Position numbers and translations under genes: made by a program. This document shows, piece by piece, positions 54,695 through 56,904 of a stretch of 56,904 nucleotides of DNA (position 1 is the stretch's first letter; every line of letters starts with the position of its first letter). The stretch is from an uncultured Roseicyclus sp. Its GTDB lineage: Bacteria > Pseudomonadota > Alphaproteobacteria > Rhodobacterales > Rhodobacteraceae. Location: positions 1 to 56,904 of the forward strand of contig CAKZPN010000001.1 of assembly GCA_937139335.1 (NCBI GenBank), in the 5' to 3' direction. The notes under the pieces were generated by a model, which searched no databases, was not told the origin of the DNA, and worked only from the letters and a program-made list of their open reading frames with translations.

Positions 54695-55144
54695 TCACCG
54701 CGAAAGCTGCGCCAGCCGCGTGATCGCGAAGGCGTAGCCGATGATGCCGAAGCCCTCGATCTTGGCGGTCGCGGCCTTGGAGACATAGGACAGGTGCCGG
54801 AATTCGTCGCGGCGGAAGAGGGGCGAGATGTGCACCTCGACGATCGGGCCATCGTAGATCAGGAGCGCATCAAGGATCGCGATCGAGGTCGAGGTGAAGC
54901 CGGCCGGGTTGATCAGGATGCCCGCCGCCGTGCCGCGGGCCTGCTTGATCCAGCCCATGATCTCTGCCTCGGAATCGCTCTGGCGGAAGTCGATCGCGAC
55001 GCCCTGCTCGTCGCCGGTGCGGCGGCAGAGCGCCTCCACGTCGGCGAGGGTGTCGTGGCCGTAGACCTCGGGTTGGCGGGTGCCCAGCATGTCGAGGTTG
55101 GGGCCATTGATGACGAGGATCACGGGGCGGTCGGTGTCGGTCAT
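54695..55144 (-). CDS. aroQ: Type II 3-dehydroquinate dehydratase
   Basis: The 149-residue protein has the type II dehydroquinase signatures ILVINGPNLDMLGTRQPEVYG (Asn and the catalytic Tyr), DFRQSDSEAEIMGWI, GILINPAGFTSTSIAI and VEVHISPLFRRDEFR with the catalytic His. It interconverts 3-dehydroquinate and 3-dehydroshikimate. It lies 19 bases after a TRAP-permease fragment on the same strand. That arrangement suggests quinate or shikimate catabolism linked to uptake rather than the aromatic biosynthesis pathway alone. Confidence 0.92.
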   Translation of the reverse strand: MTDTDRPVILVINGPNLDMLGTRQPEVYGHDTLADVEALCRRTGDEQGVAIDFRQSDSEAEIMGWIKQARGTAAGILINPAGFTSTSIAILDALLIYDGPIVEVHISPLFRRDEFRHLSYVSKAATAKIEGFGIIGYAFAITRLAQLSR

Positions 55145-55163
55145 GGAAGTCTCCGCGAAGGGG

Positions 55164-55880
55164 TCAGCCCCGGTAGCCGTAGAGCCGTGGCAGCCACAGA
55201 ACGAGGTCGGGGATGAAGGTGATGATGCCGAGCCCGACGATCATGATCGCGAGGAACGGCAGGAGATGGCGGATCGTCTCGCGCACCGGCGAGCGGGTGA
55301 TCGAGGAGACCACGAAAAGGAGAAGCCCGTAGGGTGGCGTGGCGAGCCCGATCATCGTGTTCACGACGACGATCACGCCGAAATGCACCGGGTCGATGCC
55401 GAGGGCGACGGCGGTGGGGATGAAGATCGGCACGATCACCAGCAGGATCGCGTTGGCCTCCAGCAGGCAGCCGAGGATCAGCAGCATGAGGTTCACGGCG
55501 AGCAGGAAGCCGATCCAGCCGAGATCGACGCCGTCCATGCCCTGCCGGATCGCGTTCGGCACCTGCTCGACCGTGACCACGTAGTTGAAGGCCAGGGCGC
55601 CCGCGATCAGGAAACCGACCGAGGCGGTGGATTTTGCGCTGGAGCGGACGGTTTGGTAGGCTTGCCGCAGGCTGACGGAGCGGTAGAACACGGTCGACAC
55701 GATGAAGGCGTAGAGCGCGGCCAGAGCCGCCGCCTCGGTCGGTGTGGTCACGCCGCCATAGATGCCGACCAGCAAGATCACCGGCATCAACAGCGCGGGC
55801 ACGGCGCGGAGCGTGATCATCGGCAGCTTGCGCAGCGGCACCGGGTCGTCGACCGGGTACGGCGTCGCCGGGCTCCCGGC
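55164..55880 (-). pseudogene. TRAP transporter large permease (DctM), C-terminal part only
   Basis: The readable part (about 235 residues) has DctM features: LRAVPALLMPVILLVGIYGG, TPTEAAALAALYAF, LLEANAILLVIVPIFIPTAVALGIDP and VNTMIGLATPPYGLLLFV. DctM proteins are about 430 residues; the N-terminal half, including the first GxxPG-like block, is absent. Similarity stops at about 55880, and sequence of another character follows directly. The frame stays open to 55958 but those residues are antisense-like. This is either a gene broken by rearrangement or a contig misjoin. Confidence 0.75.
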
Positions 55881-55897
55881 GACGGGATCCCGCTGCG

Positions 55898-56143
55898 TCA
55901 GCCCATGAAGCCGAGGCCGTTCGTGCCGACCAGCACGGCGGCCGAGATCGGGAACCACGTGGCCATGGCCACCGGCAGTCGTCGGCCGATCGGCGCGACC
56001 GTCGAGACGATCGCGCAGGCCAGCGGCAACAGGACGACGTACAGCACCGGGGCGACGACCACGACCCCGATGAGCACGGCGGTCAGCGCCAGCGCCGCCT
56101 TCTCGTGGTGGCGCGGGATCCGCCCGCCGGCGATGAGGACCAT
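55898..56143 (-). CDS. Small membrane protein of unknown function
   Basis: The 81-residue protein (MVLIAGGRIPRHHEKAALAL start) contains two or three hydrophobic segments, including VLIGVVVVAPVLYVVLLPLA and PISAAVLVGTNGLGF. I do not recognise a family. ATG 56143 is used. The gene lies between the DctM break and the GLFV-like gene, on the same strand as the latter, with a strong hairpin between them. Its valine- and arginine-rich style resembles actinobacterial proteins. Confidence 0.5.
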   Translation of the reverse strand: MVLIAGGRIPRHHEKAALALTAVLIGVVVVAPVLYVVLLPLACAIVSTVAPIGRRLPVAMATWFPISAAVLVGTNGLGFMG

Positions 56144-56186
56144 GCCCGGTACTTCGCTGTCCCGGCGATGAAGTCCTGTTGATCGG

Positions 56187-56210
56187 GGATCCGGCGGAGC
56201 CGCCGGATCC
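56187..56210 (-). terminator. Perfect hairpin after the GLFV-like gene
   Basis: GGATCCGGCG (56187-56196) and CGCCGGATCC (56201-56210) form a perfect 10-base stem with loop GAGC, 14 bases beyond the minus-strand stop codon at 56224. It is a likely terminator, though without a T-run. Confidence 0.55.
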
Positions 56211-56223
56211 GGCCGCGTGCTCC

Positions 56224-56904
56224 TCAGGCCAGCGGTCGACCGAAGGGGAGCTCGTCGCGCCACTGCCCCAGAAAGCGTTCGGCCTTGTCGACCGCGGCCA
56301 TCCACAGGCCGGTGCCCTCGCTCGCCAACGCGCCGACCGCCTCGCCGACCGCGGCGACGGCGTCGTCCTGGGTTCCGTGGGCGTCGATCAAGGGGGCGGC
56401 CACGGCGAGGAAGTCCGGGACGTGGACGCGCCCCGCCTTCGACAGCACGGCGTGGGCACGAGCCGTGACCGGCACCGGCGTGAGCGGCACCACGACCGAC
56501 GCGTTGACCGTCTCGGCCGCCTCGTGGTCGAGGACCCCGGCCTTGCCGGCGACGAAGAGGACATCGGCGGTCGCGTCGATCGCGTCGCCGGTCACCATGG
56601 CGCCGGCCTCGTCGATCGCGGCCCGCACGGCCTGCTCGAGCGCGCCCGACGCGACGACCGTGCACGTCGCACCCGACAGGCCCCCGGTCCGGGCGGCGCC
56701 CGCGGCCGCCACGGCGCCGTAAGCGCTCAGGGTGGTCGCCAGTCCGTCGGTCCAGTGCGCCGCGGGACGGGGGTCGGCCTCGCGCAGCGGCGCCAGGTCG
56801 GTCTCGCGCAGTCCGAGTCCCGGGTCGGTCAGCCACTTCCCCGCCTCGACGAGCGGACGGGTCTCGGCGACGAAGGCGGCGATGGCCTCGGCGGCCGCGT
56901 CGTC
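56224..56904 (-). CDS. Glu/Leu/Phe/Val dehydrogenase-like protein, C-terminal part (runs off the window)
   Basis: The frame is open from the window edge to the stop at 56224, giving 226 residues without a start. It resembles the Rossmann half of GLFV dehydrogenases: SGATCTVVASGALEQAVRAA, TADVLFVAGKAGVLDHEAA, VVPLTPVPVTARAHAVLSKA and GRVHVPDFLAVAAPLI, corresponding to the PT-eA-L and lPD-laN blocks of that family. The match is by pattern only and moderately sure. Alanine-, valine- and GAC/GTC-rich codons and the absence of neighbours typical for the rest of the window suggest a different, high-GC (actinobacterium-like) origin. Confidence 0.55.
   Translation of the reverse strand, partial: DDAAAEAIAAFVAETRPLVEAGKWLTDPGLGLRETDLAPLREADPRPAAHWTDGLATTLSAYGAVAAAGAARTGGLSGATCTVVASGALEQAVRAAIDEAGAMVTGDAIDATADVLFVAGKAGVLDHEAAETVNASVVVPLTPVPVTARAHAVLSKAGRVHVPDFLAVAAPLIDAHGTQDDAVAAVGEAVGALASEGTGLWMAAVDKAERFLGQWRDELPFGRPLA

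Noticed and set aside
56187..56210. BamHI-type GGATCC sites as evidence of cloning vector or linker sequence
   Set aside because: The sites are part of a perfect hairpin placed as a terminator after a gene; no vector sequence is visible.

Overview
The window is GC-rich and gene-dense, with many 4-base ATGA or GTGA start/stop overlaps. Gene content points to an alphaproteobacterium, most likely a Rhodobacterales (Roseobacter-type) genome: several peptide/opine-type ABC transporters, a TctABC system, FCD-type GntR regulators and remnants of IS6- and IS3-family elements. This assignment is inferred from gene families only. No rRNA, tRNA, CRISPR array or replication origin was seen.

Layout. (1) 0.5-10.3 kb: an RpiR-type regulator and an N-acylamino-acid-racemase-like enolase-superfamily enzyme on the minus strand, divergent from a DppABCDF-type ABC transporter, an unrecognised protein and an ArgE-type deacylase. 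The divergent promoter region holds a perfect inverted repeat. This looks like uptake, racemisation and deacylation of N-acyl amino acids or small peptides. (2) 10.3-13.7 kb: a largely non-coding stretch, a decayed CaCA-type cation exchanger gene and a large SDR-SPW-VKOR fusion protein. (3) 13.9-21.3 kb: a fatty-acid beta-oxidation operon (FadE, thiolase, FadJ-like multifunctional enzyme, CoA hydrolase/transferase). (4) 21.4-31.8 kb: a carbon-source cassette bounded by an IS6-type remnant on the left and an IS3-type remnant on the right. It carries an iron alcohol dehydrogenase, TctBCA, a DapA-family lyase, a 2-hydroxyacid dehydrogenase, a PdxA2-like dehydrogenase, a GntR regulator and a DUF1537-type acid-sugar kinase. 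The last two enzymes suggest catabolism of a threonate-like four-carbon acid sugar.

(5) 31.8-54.5 kb: the most unusual part. Four creatinase-fold (M24-like) hydrolases that lack the metal-ligand pattern of true metallopeptidases sit with a Dpp-type transporter, an M20 hydrolase, a GntR regulator, a hydantoinase/carbamoylase-type amidohydrolase, a 2-hydroxyacid dehydrogenase, the three subunits of 5-oxoprolinase (PxpA, B, C), a class I glutamine-amidotransferase-like protein, a DapA-like lyase and a Pot-type ABC transporter. The palindrome GGTATACC occurs four times, in the three control regions of these transcription units. At two of them it lies in the spacer between candidate -35 and -10 boxes. 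I infer one regulon, controlled by the GntR protein at 40731, for import and stepwise hydrolysis of a cyclic or amide-rich nitrogen compound whose identity cannot be read from sequence.

(6) 54.7-56.9 kb: a type II dehydroquinase and the C-terminal half of a TRAP large permease. The permease homology stops abruptly near 55.88 kb. Beyond that are a small membrane protein and the C-terminal part of a GLFV-dehydrogenase-like protein with different, actinobacterium-like base and residue composition. This suggests a rearrangement or an assembly chimera at the right edge.
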